In this document: piece by piece, positions 37,201 to 51,800 of the stretch | Position numbering within the stretch: position 1 is the first letter of the stretch | Layout: each line of letters starts with the position of its first letter | Origin: Cepaea nemoralis | Taxonomy: Eukaryota; Mollusca; Gastropoda; Stylommatophora; Helicidae | DNA length: 64,000 bases | Direction of reading: 5' to 3' | Assembly: GCA_014155875.1 (NCBI GenBank) | Contig: JACEFZ010027939.1 | Coordinates: 62,001 to 126,000, forward strand | Made by a program: the position numbers and the translations under genes | Notes under the pieces: model-generated | Seen by the model: the letters and a program-made list of their open reading frames with translations, nothing else | The model's database searches: none | Told to the model about the DNA's origin: nothing

Positions 37201-40200
37201 CTGCGGATAGTATCTTATAGCTTGTGGACAGTAGTGATATTCCTCTATAATTTCCACATTGGAACTTGTCTCCTTTCTTAAAGATAGGTATCAATAATGA
37301 CTCTTTCCAGTCATGGGGTAATTCTTCTGTCCTCCAGATTTTATTATTAGTTCGTATAGCTTTAGATGTAATGCATGGCCACCTGCCTTTATAAATTCAG
37401 CAGCAATTCCATCAGTCCCAGTTGCCTTATTGTTTTTAAGTCGTGTGATTACATATAGGATTTCTTCAAATGTAGGTTCTTCAATTTGTGGTTCGCATGT
37501 TAGAACCTCTTCCTGTGGGAAAATGTTACTTGGAGCTTCACAATTTAGTAATTCAATAAAATATTCTTTCCATGTGTTGCACATTTCTTCATTGGTATTT
37601 ATCATATTCCCATTTTTGTCTTTTAAACCATATGTGTTTTGTTGGTGCCCTCGTTTCATTGACTTCAGTACTTTAAAAAACTTTCTGGATTCATTTTTCT
37701 GGTGATTAGTTTCCATATCTTTGATTATATTACTCATATATTCTCGCTTCTGCTGTCTGACTATTTTTGTAGCCTCTTTACATTCATTTCTATAATGCTC
37801 TTCCTTTTGGATGTTATTGATGTCATTTAACCATACACGTCTGGCATTCTTCTTCTTAGTGACTGCTTCTTCACATTTTTGATTGAACCATCTGTTCTTT
37901 CTATACGTGGTTGACACACCGAGACATTCTTCTGCGGTAGATTGAATTGTATTCTTGATGTTCAACCAAGTTTGGTATTCTGGTTTATTTAATTGGTTCA
38001 GCTCCCGAGTTGACCTAGCCTAATAATGGATAAGAAGCCAGTGATTATAATTCCTTCTCAAATCTGGAGGCATGGGTACCTGATAATTTTTAATGTGGGA
38101 AATGTCTGGTAGGCAAATTTGGATATGAAGAAAAGATGCCACTAGACCTCATTAGATTGTGACCTAAAATATTTGAAGCTTGATGAAATTTTCAAAATGT
38201 TAGAGGATATTAAAATTGATGGGTAAGATTTTGGAATAACACATTTTACTGGAAACAAGTAGCAACAATTATAATGGGAAATAAAGTGTTCAATTATGAA
38301 CAGATAAAGCAAGGAGTAAGATAAGGATGTGTTTTGTCACTGGTTTTCTTCTCTCTCTGTAGCAAAATAATAATGAGAGAGATCAAAGATAGACCAGAAA
38401 TATAAGTTGGAGATTATAATATCAACAATCTGTATTATGCAGATGACAGTATCAATGGCGTCAATCTTTTATTTGAGGAACATTTTGAAAGATTGAAGAT
38501 CCCCCAGTTTGTCTATAAAAAATGTGTGAACAATTTACTTCATCAGCTCTACACATATACTCTTCATTTTGCTGAGTGGTGAGAAATTCAGCTTTTGAAC
38601 TCTATATAAGGCCTTGGAAAGAGCTACATTGCACTGAGATTCTGCACTGTCACAAAATAACACACAGCCTTGAAAGAGCCACACTGCATAGAACTATATC
38701 TATATATATATATCAATCAATCATGTGCCATGCCGGAAAGCTTGGACAGTCATGATTCGCCATTTCACTTGATCACCAGAGTCGTGGATCAGCTCAGTGT
38801 TTCTGTCTCGTCCATGCCATGTGGCCAAGCCATCCAGGTATTTTCCTCTCGGTCTTCCTCTTGGGCTGTTCCCTTCAATCTTGCCAGTTGTCACTAAGTT
38901 ATCCAATCCATTTCTTCTCGTAACATGTCCAAAAAATGTTGACGGTCTACGTCTAATTTCTCTAATGAATTTACGAGTTTCATTTGTCTCCTGTAGTACT
39001 TGGTCATTGGTTTATATATATATATATTTATATATATATGTAAATCACGGCTCCATATTATACATTTACAGCGCAAATTGGCCTTATCAGTCACACTCGC
39101 TACCGCAATAGTTAAAAGTTATTATGCCTTTTTAAAGCACAAACTATCGTCTGTCAAGACGGCAAGGTGCTAATGGGAATGGATGGATATATATATATAT
39201 ATATATATATCAATGCCCACATGTTTCTCTGTACATTCAGACTTAGGATATCCTCCTCCTGGAACATCCAGCATTCTTTGTCCACATTGTCAAAGAACAT
39301 TTCGAGCCAAAATAGGCCTTATCAGCCATCTTAAAACTCACGGCTCCATACTTTCAACCCCACTGGATGAAATGAATGGTCATCATCATTCTTGATGGAC
39401 AGACAACACATTCAGACATACAAAATGTGATGGAATTAGGACATCACAGAATCATAGCAGGTTCTTGCTTTAGGACTTGTGTTTGCTTTATATTTGTTTT
39501 TGATAATAACAATGAACAAAATGATTCATGGAACACTAATAAAGATACATCACTGAATTAATTTTTCAGTCAAGTCATAATGTAAATTTCTCCAACAGCA
39601 AAATGTTATGACCTCTTAACGATGATATCAGAAATTAGTCATGCAGTAGTATCACCAAAAAAACATCACATAAAAACAACATTATCAGAGAATGCATCAC
39701 TTCAGGACAACATGGGCATGCATCATGCAAAACAGGAAATAGTTAAAAATTAAAAATGGCTGTTTACCACCGACATCTTCCGCATGAAATCTGTGTCATC
39801 ATCAAATTCACCATCTGCCTTTAATCAAGTTTAAACTACATTAATAAAATGCCTGTTACAGGCTATTATAAAAATAAAGCACACATTTTACATTTTTCCC
39901 CCCACATAGTTAAAGAAAGATACCTTTGTGTCAGAAATAGCTACTCTGTGCACACATATTGTCACATATAGTTTTATTATTGTTAACATGGGTTTATGGC
40001 TTCAATTCAGCTGCATCTGGATGATTTAAATGCATGCTTTATGTATTTTATTACCTCTAATCTGGTTTCAATGCAGACAAATGTCAAGATAATGGTTGAA
40101 GAAGAACTGAATTATTAGAAAAAATTTGGTTTTACATACAATTTTACAATTAAAAAAATCATCGTCATTAAGTGTCCTGCCAGCTGGCATAGGCGTAGGC

Positions 40201-40674
40201 GTCCATAGCTCTCCACAGATTTCAGTCTTTGACGTTCTGAATCAACTCTGTTGATGGTATTCCTCCATGCCACTGTCTCAATCCAACCAGCATCATTTCT
40301 CTTGGTCTGCCTCTGCTTCACTTCCCTCGTCTTTCCAGCTGTCACGATGTTCTCCAATGCCTCTCTTCTCATCACATGACCAAAGAAAGCTGTTTGTCTC
40401 TTTCTTATTGTTGTATATAATATTCTAATTTCATTAGCTTGTCTCAGACAGTCGTTAGTTACTTAGGCAGTCCAAGGAATTCGCAACATTCGTCTCAGGA
40501 ACCACATCTCTGTTGCTTATAATTTCTTCTTAATTTGTTCATTTACATTCCATGATTCACTGCCATAAAGCAAAACTGGTTCTACATAACACTTCAGCAC
40601 TCTCTTACATTTAGTGACAGTAACTTAATGCATAAGATACTCTTCATTTTCTTAAATGTGGCTTTTCCTTGCCC

Positions 40675-40706
<32 letters not shown>

Positions 40707-43700
40707 CGACAGATCATCCTCGTTGCACATCGAACCATTCAGTCCATAAGTGCTCGGATCCCCTCCTCAGCAAATCCCGCAGCGTGTAGCGGCTAACGAC
40801 GCCAGTTCTGTGTTGGTTTATCAATCTTCTTTGGCTTCCTGCGTAGTGTTCTTGTTTGGCCACCCCTCTTTTAATTTGCTGCTCCTGCAGTCTGGCCATT
40901 GTTGTAGATTCACAGTCATCACTTGGTTCTAGCAAAAGTCACTTCTCGTAGAGCATTCAGAATGTCAGCCTGGTCCATGGCACGTCCGCCCTCCACAGTA
41001 GCCTCACCTGCGAGCTTGTCAGCCCGCTCATTTCCTTGTACTCCCGCATGACCTGGCACGAAGATGAAACTAATCTTTGCCAGCCGAGACCGCTCCAGAG
41101 ACAGCAACCACTCTCTTCGGATCCACCCAATCTCTACCCTCTTAAGCATGCTCATTGAGTCGCTAAGGAAACATGCCCTAGTGAATGTCTGTGTCTCGAG
41201 CCATGTTATTGCTTTACTTACTGCCATGACTTCCATGGTCAGGCTACTTGTGGTTTCAGTGAAAGCACCAGAGTCCTCCTTCACAATTCTCCCTCCGGCC
41301 CGAGCTGTAAAGGCCCATGAGCTTCTCACATGTCGGACGACCGACCCATCTGTGTAGATGACCGCGTCACCGTCTAGCGAATTCTCGAAAATCAACGCTT
41401 GTACTTCAGCCTCAACAGCAGCCGGATTTTCTTGTCTGCATTTTCTATCTAGTTGGATGCAAACTGAAAAGGATGTGCAGAAGTCTGTTGGCACTTGCAC
41501 CCACTCCTCGCCAGGTTCTAAGTCCTCAAGTGAACACACCTGTTGAAGAATGTCTTCGGCTTGACCCATCCACGACCATCCTCTTTTTAACCTGCTGCCC
41601 TTCACCTTCCTAATTTCACTATGCAGTGGATGTTGTGTGTTTGCGTTAATTCTGAGGTAGGCGCGTGCCCTGCAAACTTGTATTCTCTCTTCAATGGTTG
41701 GAAAATCAAGAAGGTAGCGCATCGCCCTGCATGCTGTATCTCTTGTACATCCAAGAATAATGCGCATAGCTTCATTCTGTATCCTTTCCATCCTTTCTAT
41801 CTGCTTACAGCTGAGAGTCAGGATTGCCATTGCATACTCCAAAACAGACATGACCAGCCCCTCGTACAGAAGACATAGATGGCGCTGCTCACAGTTTGCT
41901 GCCGCCATCACCCGCATCGCTGCCAAACCCCGCTTGGCCTTTGTTATCACCTGGTCTATGTGCACATTATAAGCAAGGCTTCGATCAAACCGTATCCCCA
42001 GGTAATTCATTGCCTGCGTTCTTTCCACCGTCTCTGAACACAGCATTACAGTTGGTGTTGGATTGTTGACAATATGATTATTCAACGAGAACCAAGTCAC
42101 TGTTGCCTTTGTTGGGTTGACCATTGCCCCAGCTTCATCACACCAAGTACTTATGCGATTGAGTTCGGTTTGTAGTTCCACAGCAACCTCCTCTCTATCC
42201 TTACCCTGACGATACACTAAAACATCATCGGCATACGACAATGTCCTGCCAGGTCCAGTGATCTGCTCACTGGTGATTCTCACTGTGTAGGCGTTGAACA
42301 GTACCGGAGATAATGGTGATCCCTGTGGTAGGCCAGGATATATTGTTGTTGGTTCCGAAGTCCAACTGCCACATCTAAAAACTACTTTCCGTTGGTAGAG
42401 GGCTGCAGCGATCCAACTAAGGAGGAATGGACTTACGTTTAGTTCAAGAAGCTGAAACATTAAAAAATCCAGTGGTACTCTGTTGTATGCGTCCTCAAGA
42501 TCAATCGCTGCAGCAACGGTTTCAGTGCCTGAGTGGAAACCTTCATAGACATCATTGGCAAAGACTGCTGCATTGGTCCAGGTTTCTCTTTTTGGGCGGT
42601 ACCCACCCAGGGTAGGTGGGAAAACACCTTGCCTCTCTAGTTGGCTTGTTATTTTCCTGGCAATTACCTTCTCCAGCAGCTTGCCTATTGTATTCTGCAT
42701 GGTTATAATTCGATATTGCCCTATTCTGCTGTTAATCTCTGTTGTACATCTTCCATCTGATGTTATAAATGCCCCTAGGTATTTACAATTATCCACTTGG
42801 TTAAGAATTTTCCCTTCTATTTCTATTTAACATTTTGGTGTCATCATTTTCTTTGATATCACCATTGTTACTGTTTTCTTGATATTCAAGAAGAGTCCTT
42901 TCCTTGCACTCTCTGTTACTACAATGTCCAGCAATTGTTGTAGGTCTGTTGAATTATCCGCCACCAATACTGTGTCATCTGCATAGCGTATATTATTTAT
43001 ATTATAACCTCCAACTAGTATTCCTGGCATCTCTTTGATCTCTCTCATTATTACTTCGCTATACAGGGAGAAAAGATCTGGTGACAAGACACACCCTTGT
43101 CGTACTCCTAGCTTTATCTGTTCATAACTACCCTCTTTATTTCCCATTTTAATTGCTTCAATAAAGAGATAGAAACAGAAAATGTAAAACAGACTTAAAT
43201 TAATGATAGATTTACACTGATCATGTGATCAAGGATGTAAACAATGATTGTTTGTGAAATATATAAGTAAAACTGTGAGCACATCATGATCTACATATTA
43301 TTAGTGTGTTCTACACAGACAATGTTGCATTTAGAAGTGATATTTTCATACAAAAGAAATAAACAGGGCAAGCATTATTTTAAAATAGAAATGTTAATTC
43401 GTAAACCATGAGTGCCTGATTAAAATGGATATATGGTTATATACAAGCAATTACCACAATAATAAATTAAGCACTTACTTTGGGAAAAAAAACAATTATT
43501 ACAAGCAATTGGAACAGATCGTTTTAACTGCACAGATTTCTGCTTTAAAAAAAAAATGTACGGCTACTATCTTGTACTTAACAATATGTCTGGCAATTAT
43601 ATTTCATTACAAACAGTTCAATTGCTTACAAATAATGAGTTTTTTAAATTCCTGATAGATTATGATTTTAAAATATATAACAGTGTGAAGCATGTTAATA

Positions 43701-46700
43701 TAAAGTGATACAATTTTGCAGTAATAACCTAAACCAAAAAGAAAAAGAAAAAAAGAACATACTGTTCGTTTCTTGAGTACAGGTCTTAAGCCAATATTTC
43801 CTTGTTTAATTCGCTTCATCATCTCATCAACTGCTTTTGAATATTCCTGGTTGACGTCAGCTCCACCAAGTGCCACTTCAAACATAAAAAGTTAATGTGA
43901 AATTTAAAAAAGAAATCTATTTCTGTAAACTGAACCAGGTTTTTCTAACCTTAGATGTACATATTTAAACATCAGTTATGTTACTGTTGGTGTTGGCCAT
44001 TCAGAAAACAATAACAAACTAATGAAGTTACATTGCCTAGTAAATCAGAAACAGCCAAGAAATGCTGGGGTTGAGTGCAATGTCCTGTAAAGGACATGCA
44101 ACTAACATTTTAACAGTAATAAAATCACATTTAGGAAAGTACACTTTGCTAATATCTGTTCAGAAATCTTAACCTAGCATAAGCTAATGTTCTATTAGTT
44201 ATTTTAAATTTAAAGCAAAATAGGAACAATTAAATGTGTTTAAAGATTATCCCCAAATTGTTTTTAAAAAATTAAAACAAAAGAACGTCCTTAAACGCAT
44301 ATAGGTAGTAATGTGGACATAGAACAGATGCTGATATTAAAATAAGAACACAAAAGACAAGGGGGGTTTTCGTAGCACTGGGAAAGTTTTGGATAGAAAC
44401 AGAAATTAAATCTAGTACTAAACTTACAATATAGAACTCTAATGTGAAATCGATGCTGCTGTATGGATCAGAAACATGGCGAATGACCTGACTATTCAAA
44501 CTACAAACATTCTGGTCCCTGCTCAGAAGGATGACAAGAATGAGATGACAGAATCACTAATGAGAACTTACAGAATTAAACACATTCCAACGAATAAAGA
44601 GATAATGAAAATATGCTGCCACTGAGTTGGACACACCTTGAGAAAGCCTGTTAATAAAATAACTAGATCGAGCAAGACAAAAGAAATAGGATATAATAAA
44701 AAAAAACATGGAGAAAAGAAATGGAGACATGAAAAAATATGGAAAGAGTAAGAAATGAGCTGCAGGAAATAGCAAAAGATAGAAGGGTTGGTGTGAACTG
44801 ATTGAGGGCCTCTGCTCGACTGAGGATAAGATAATCTTAAGTAGAAACTAATTTGTGTATAAATAATACATACACTGCTGTTGAATCTTCCTTTTCTTTC
44901 CACCTGTTATTTTCGCCAGAAACCTGAACAAAGGAATAGTACATTTGTATGTGACATTTTATCAAGTTAAAATGCAACAATAAGAATTTCAAGTTTTAGA
45001 AATACAGAAATTGGTATCAAATAATTAACATTTTCACAGAACCTGATGTTTACTGTGTGGATTCCATGTATTTAAAAAAAAATGCATGTACTTATATCCA
45101 GTCAGTAACAACTATTTCATTTTTTTAAATAAAGGCATGCTGTGTAAATAATCCTACACATTATAATCAGTAATTGACAGGAAATTATTTCCAAAAAATG
45201 TTCTTTACAGTTTTCCAATTATTTATCTTCTTCAATTTTCTTAAATGTGTGTGCTTGCTGTAGATCAGTAAATGTGTTGTGTCTGTTTGTTGCAGAGCTG
45301 CTTTATTTGCACCTTGAAAAAATACATCTAACTTCATTATACATTTATTGTCAATGTTAATCTTCTTGTGGATAATTTGTTGGACATTTCGTGGTCTCAA
45401 TGTGGTGACATCTATATCCATACATTTACAGATATACATCCCTCTAGAAAAATCCACATGTATGAAGTTCATCCTCAAAGGAAAGCAGGGGCAACTCATG
45501 TCCATATTCCACCATCCAAGGGGACTTCATTAATGCAGTGATGCCATATGATACTCTGGATGTGGGACTTAACAAATCATCACATCCTGCACATGGCTGC
45601 TTAGTATCATTTCTGTATATTATTTACTTTTTTTTATCATGGGATGTGTCTTAAGGGACTTTTACTGCAGACCTGCTGAGACTTTAACTCAATCAATCAA
45701 TCATGTACCATGCCGGAAAGCGTGGGCGGTCATGACTCGCCATTTCACTCGATCACCAGAGTTGTGGATCAGCTCAGTGTTCCTGTCTCGTCCATGCCAC
45801 GTGGCCAAGCCATCCAGGTATTTTCCTCTCGGTCTTCCTCTTGGTCTGTTCCCTTCGATCTTGCCAGTTGTCACTAAGTTCTCCAATCCATTTCTTCTCA
45901 TAACATGTCCAAACAATTTTGACTGTCTTCGTCTAATTTCTCTAATCAGTCTACGATTTTCATTTGTCTTTAATTACTTCCCAAAAATAAAGTGACTTGA
46001 TCCCTCAGCCTGGCACCAACAGCTGACATGGCAAAATATATTGTTTGTTTCTAGGATCAGGTCTTGGTTTGTACCTATAGCCAAATAAATATCTCAAGGG
46101 GCTGGTTATCAACCAAGATAAGACAGAATATATGGTAATTTCAAGAGACGGAATGGCTAAAAACTCTGGCCACATACAAATAGATAATATGACCATTAAA
46201 AGAACGGAAACATACAAATACCTGGGTACAATCTTCAACTGCTCCAACATCATAAGGGAAGAAATACAAACTAGAATCAACTCTGGAAATAAGATATACT
46301 ATGCACTACAACATCTACTAAAATCAAAGGCGCTATCTCGTAACACCAAAATCACAATATACAAAACACTGATCAGACCAGTTGTGCTGTATGGCTCTGA
46401 AACCTGGAGTACAACGAAAAGAGACGAAGCCTTGTTACAAACCTTTGAGAACAAAATTTTAAGACACATCTTTGGACCCATTAGGGATACACATAGTGGA
46501 GTGTGGAAAAGAAGAAGTAACAAAGACATTTATGATCTAAGTCCCCGCTAATCACTGGTATCATGAAGGCTAATAGACTACAATGGCTGGGGCATATAGA
46601 AAGAATGGAAGATAATAGGGAAACAAAACTCGCTTACACTCAGGAAATAAATGACCGCAGACCCCGAGGTAGACCAAGAAGGCGGTGGAGAGATAATACA

Positions 46701-48798
46701 TGTACAGACCTACAAGCACTTGGAATCAACGACTGGCAAGAGAAGGTCCACCAGAGAGACGAATGGAGACGGATTGTATTTGCAGCAAAGAACCTCAATG
46801 GCTCGGAACGCTGAAGAAGAAGAAGAATTTGAGTAGTCAGCAACATTTCACCAATTTTGAGAAATGTTCACAGCAGTAAGAGTTCCCCCACGGCAATGTT
46901 TTGTCATACAAAGTGACACTCATTTGATGGACATTTAGCAATGCATTTCACATTTTGTGGGGTAGTCTAGGAATGAACTTTCATTATCAGAGCTGTCTTT
47001 TCACCCATGATTTGGGAGTGGGCTGAGTGTAAATGGCTTTGTCCCTGCAAGTTGTCTGTTCTCTGGGAGTTCATAAGCTTTAAGATCCTCAGCTGGTTCA
47101 AATTAGGTCTGTAATTACCATATATCCTTGGGTTACGAAAGACAAATGACAGACACCTTCCATGCAAGAAGCAGATGGTGACTGCATTGAGTTACAGAGT
47201 ACCCCATTACCCCGGGAAGGTTAACCCGGTCAATAAATGCCCGCAGAAGTCGGATGTGTCGGCCTAACGGCGCAAGAATGCAGCTCTGCTGTAAACAGGC
47301 ACAACGCAATCAAATCCGAAAAAAAAACTCCGGATGAACGAAGAAGAAGAAGAAGAGTACCCCATTATATGTAACACAGCTTATGATCAAAATCACCACA
47401 TCCTCAAATATTTAATGACTAAATGAAGAATTAATTCTTTTAAAAATTAAAACAAATCAAATTTTTTGGTGCCATCTATGTTCTATACAAAAGAATGATC
47501 AGTACATTATAAATTAAATCAGCTTTATCATCATTCCACTAAAAACTATGGCAATGTCATGAACTACTACTTTTTATAGTTAACATGGAGGTCTGAGTGC
47601 AAATAAGGAAGATGATGAAATCAGCTTTGCTTAATTAGATACTTTAAACCATGAGACTAAAATTAATCTCTTGACACACTAAAATAAACCACATACATTA
47701 TTGTATAAAATGTTTACAATGTGTATTTTAAAATAAAACAATGAGTCAAAAGAATTTGCATCAACACGGTACATTTAAAAAAAGTCTTATCAATAAAAGC
47801 ATTGGAATGTACAAACCCTCCAGTCTTTGAAGTGGGTGGAGGTGGAGGTGGTGGGGGTGGCTGCGGTGGAGGAATGTTCATGACGGTGTCATACTTCTTC
47901 TCAAGATCTGTGTCTGCCAAATGTGAAAACAAAGCAGTGTGTTACTAATGAAAATTACTTTGTGATATTGTATTCTCACACAACGGGTACTAATCAATGA
48001 AGGAGTGAATCATGAGAATGACTTGATAAACAACACATCTAAATATAAAATCTGAAATCTAAAGGTTTCTAGGTATCAAACAAGCATATATTGAATAGCA
48101 TATGTTTAAATAGTTACAACAATTAGACACACATAGATATAATGAAAGGAAAGAGTTCTAAATAATTTAAATGCTAAATAGAAAGATTTCCAAACAATTT
48201 CAATACCAAAAAGAAAGAGGAAGAGGATGAAGTGGCATAGAGGTTACAAATTTGCCTCTAACTCAAGCATGACAGGATTGATTCACAATGTGGACAGTAC
48301 TGATTTTTTTTTTAAAATAAGAAAAGGATAGTACAAATAACAGAGTTCATGGGAATCTCAACATATGAAGCCCATAAACGGGCAATTTCTCGCTGTTTAT
48401 GCTTCACCTCGACACCACAAGGTACAAGAGGAACAAGATGAGATGATGATGATGAGATAATGGGTGGTATATCCCCCATTCACTAGATCCTGGGGCAATG
48501 TATCAGATATGTAGCCTTCTTAGACAAAGGTAGAGAACTCATATGCATGCATGTTACACATGTTTAAAATCCCTTGGCAATTGGAAATTTGAAATGGCAG
48601 ACTGAATAGGTCGCTATCTAAGATAATTTCAGAAATTAGAGGACATGCCCATAAAAGAATATTTATAGCATGTGTGATTCTGGCATACATGCATTTATAT
48701 TCCTGCTACAGAGTTTGAGCACTGTGCTGAGAATCTCCTTGTGTGACCTATAGGAGGTGACTTATGAAAATATGCATGTTCAATAAAAGGAATCGTTC

Positions 48799-48838
<40 letters not shown>

Positions 48839-51800
48839 CCCCCCCCCCACCACCACAAAACCAAAAAAAAAAAAATAAAGAGAGGGAAGAAAGAAAACTT
48901 TTTTTTTTTAAATACTCATAATTTGTAACATAATTCTTTTGTTTATGAGAATAAAATTTATAGAAAATAAGTGCAAGTCAGTACCAGCGGGATATTCCAA
49001 GAATATGCTGGTATACAGTATATTTTGAGTGGCAAGGTAGAGGTTTTCCCTAACATAGGAAAAATTAATGTGCCTTCTTTCTTTTTCTAGCCTATGGGAC
49101 ACCCTTAGGTAAGGTGGAGTATCTGTTTAGCCACCCCCCCCCCCCTCGACAGGGAATCGTGAAACCATATGAGCAGATAATGGATGGAGCTGAGGAGCAG
49201 CCGCCAGACAGTTGCTGGTTATGGTCTCAGCTTTCACGGTGGTAGGCAGAGGATGTCTTTATAGAAACAATGGCTACAGTCACAGACCAGTATGGTCATT
49301 GCCAAGAAGGAAAGCAATAGCAAACTACCATCTTTTCAGATTCCTCACATAATGTCTGTACACAGGCATGCCATAAACACAAGGCATGGAATACAACAAG
49401 AAACAACATATTACTTACAATCTCTGCAACTAGAAATCACTAAAATCTTAACTGAATTTCTGCATAAACAAGGTAAACAGAATCCTACATGAAGAAACTG
49501 TGATATGTTGTGTATTAGTTTTGTTAATGCCAATTTACACATAAAATATGTATACATAAAAACTGATGGATGGATGATAGTCTTGTAAAAGTGAGCGAAG
49601 CAAAGATCTCAAAAATGATGAGGTGCCCATCTCTTCATGGAGCTCCAGACTAAATTAAGAAAGCCAGATTGTTGTACTTACAAATTATAATGTTATGCTA
49701 TCCAATGACTCTAAATAAATGCAATAAATCCATACATTAACTCTTACATTGACTGGTCAACAAAGAATACTGGGACCTCAGTTCTTCAGTAGCACTCTCA
49801 GCTTCTTCTAGTCTTTGCAAGAGTGAATCTCTCTCCTGCGTAAGCCTTAGGATTTCTGACTCTAAGCCTTCAACACCAGAACTCTCTTTCTGAGCTTTCA
49901 GTTCATCTTGCAGGTTCTTGATCTAGTAGTACAAAGTGTTAATTTCATATCTGAATCCATGTATACGCATGATGAGAAACAAGAATTCAGTACCAAAGAA
50001 GATTGGTTATTCAGACAAATAACATTTCAAAACATATTTTGGGCATTTAAAAAGACATGAATGTCTGAGGATTATGAAGAGAGGTGTACCAAGAAAGTGG
50101 AGAAGAGGAAGACCACAACATAGATAGATTAAAGATGAGACAAATAATGTACATATGAAAACAACAGAGACTTATGATAGAGAGATTGTGTGTGCAAAGG
50201 TTTTGTACAAGGCAAGCCACTGGATGATGTTAATTACTAACATAATTACCTAATTTGCTACATTATAATTAACTTGTCCGGGAAGGTTAACCCGGTCAAC
50301 AAATGCCCACAGAAGTCGGATGTGTCGGCCTAATGGCGCAAGAACACAGCTCTGCTGTAAACAGGCACAACGCAATCACATCCGGGAAAAAACTCCGGAT
50401 GAACGAAGAAGAAGAAGAATTAACTTGTGTGTTACATCAAGATAAAGTAGTGTGTTGCATCAAAACAAAGTAGTTTGTTACATAAGATTAACTACTGATG
50501 TAAATTAACTAGGGTGTTACGTCAGATTGTCTAATCAGATTTAAATTAACTATTGTGTTAGATCAAGATTAACTAGAGTTCAAGACTAACTAGTGTAAAA
50601 CATCAGTATAAACTTGTGGTCAAGGTTAACTAGTGGTCATGGTTTACTAGTGTGCTACATGAAGATTAACTCATCATTATTATCATTCAGTGCCTTGCCA
50701 GCTATAAGGGCGATCACGCTTCTCCACAAATTGCAATCTCTGACGGCTTGGATCAATTCATGTGTTGACTCCCTTCCATGCTATGACACAAGACAGTCAA
50801 TAATTTTCTCACACTGTCTTCCTCTATCTTTCTGTACACAAAGCTTTCTGGTTGTCACAACATGTTCCAGTGTTTGTCTTCTCATAATGTCACCAAGATG
50901 AACTAGTAAAAGTTCATTAGTGTTTAAAACCAAGATTAGATATTGAGATTAACTAGTGATCAAAGTCAAGATTAACTGATGTGTTACATCAAGATTCACT
51001 AGTGATCAAGAGTAACTAGTGTGTTACCTCAAAGTTAAAAAATTCATTGTATCAAACTGGATATAGTACTAATATAACTAGTATATGTGACTAATTTACA
51101 TAATTTATTAAATAATGCATACACACCTTGTGCTCTAATTCTGCTTTCATTGCTTCCATATTTGTTGTGACATTCTCTACTTCAATCAAAGCTTCCATGA
51201 GCTTGTTATTGTTCCCAATGTCTTTCATCAGCATCGCACTCTGGCGGCGTGCAGCTTCTCTCTCAGCATAAAGCTGTAAGAGAACATTCAGTACTTGTAA
51301 ACATATGAGTGTTACTGCACACAAGCAATGGTTTTCTAAATGTTTCTATATGCTGATGATTTTTACCATAAGCCAACAAACAGATTAAGCAGTGGCTTTA
51401 GAAATGTAATATGATTTTAACTGTACAATGAAGACTTTTTAAAATAATATATCTGTTGCAAGAATACATTTCATGATAGCACAATAGCAGATGCTTAGTT
51501 AATTCATGAAGTGATAGACAAACATGTTGCAAAACATAAGATTATTGTATGACAACATAAATGGACACTACTAGATGAAACAAGAAATGAAAACATACAA
51601 CAGTCATATAATGTAAAAGACATTAAAACAGTCACTTAAAAGTCGACAGGGTCGACTTCATTGCACCAGGTATAATACCACATGGCTCAGTCTCTTTCCG
51701 CAACGCTGAGAGCGTCGCTAAAGCACAAACTTCGTAGCTCTAGTGACGACCCACAGGAGTCTCTGAAAAATTTCACTCGTGAGCCGAAGGGCGCAGCTCA

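Noticed and set aside
40919..42796. A single 625-residue antisense protein
   Set aside because: The N-terminal ~27 residues belong to LINE-2 and the rest to the inserted I-1; the join is accidental.
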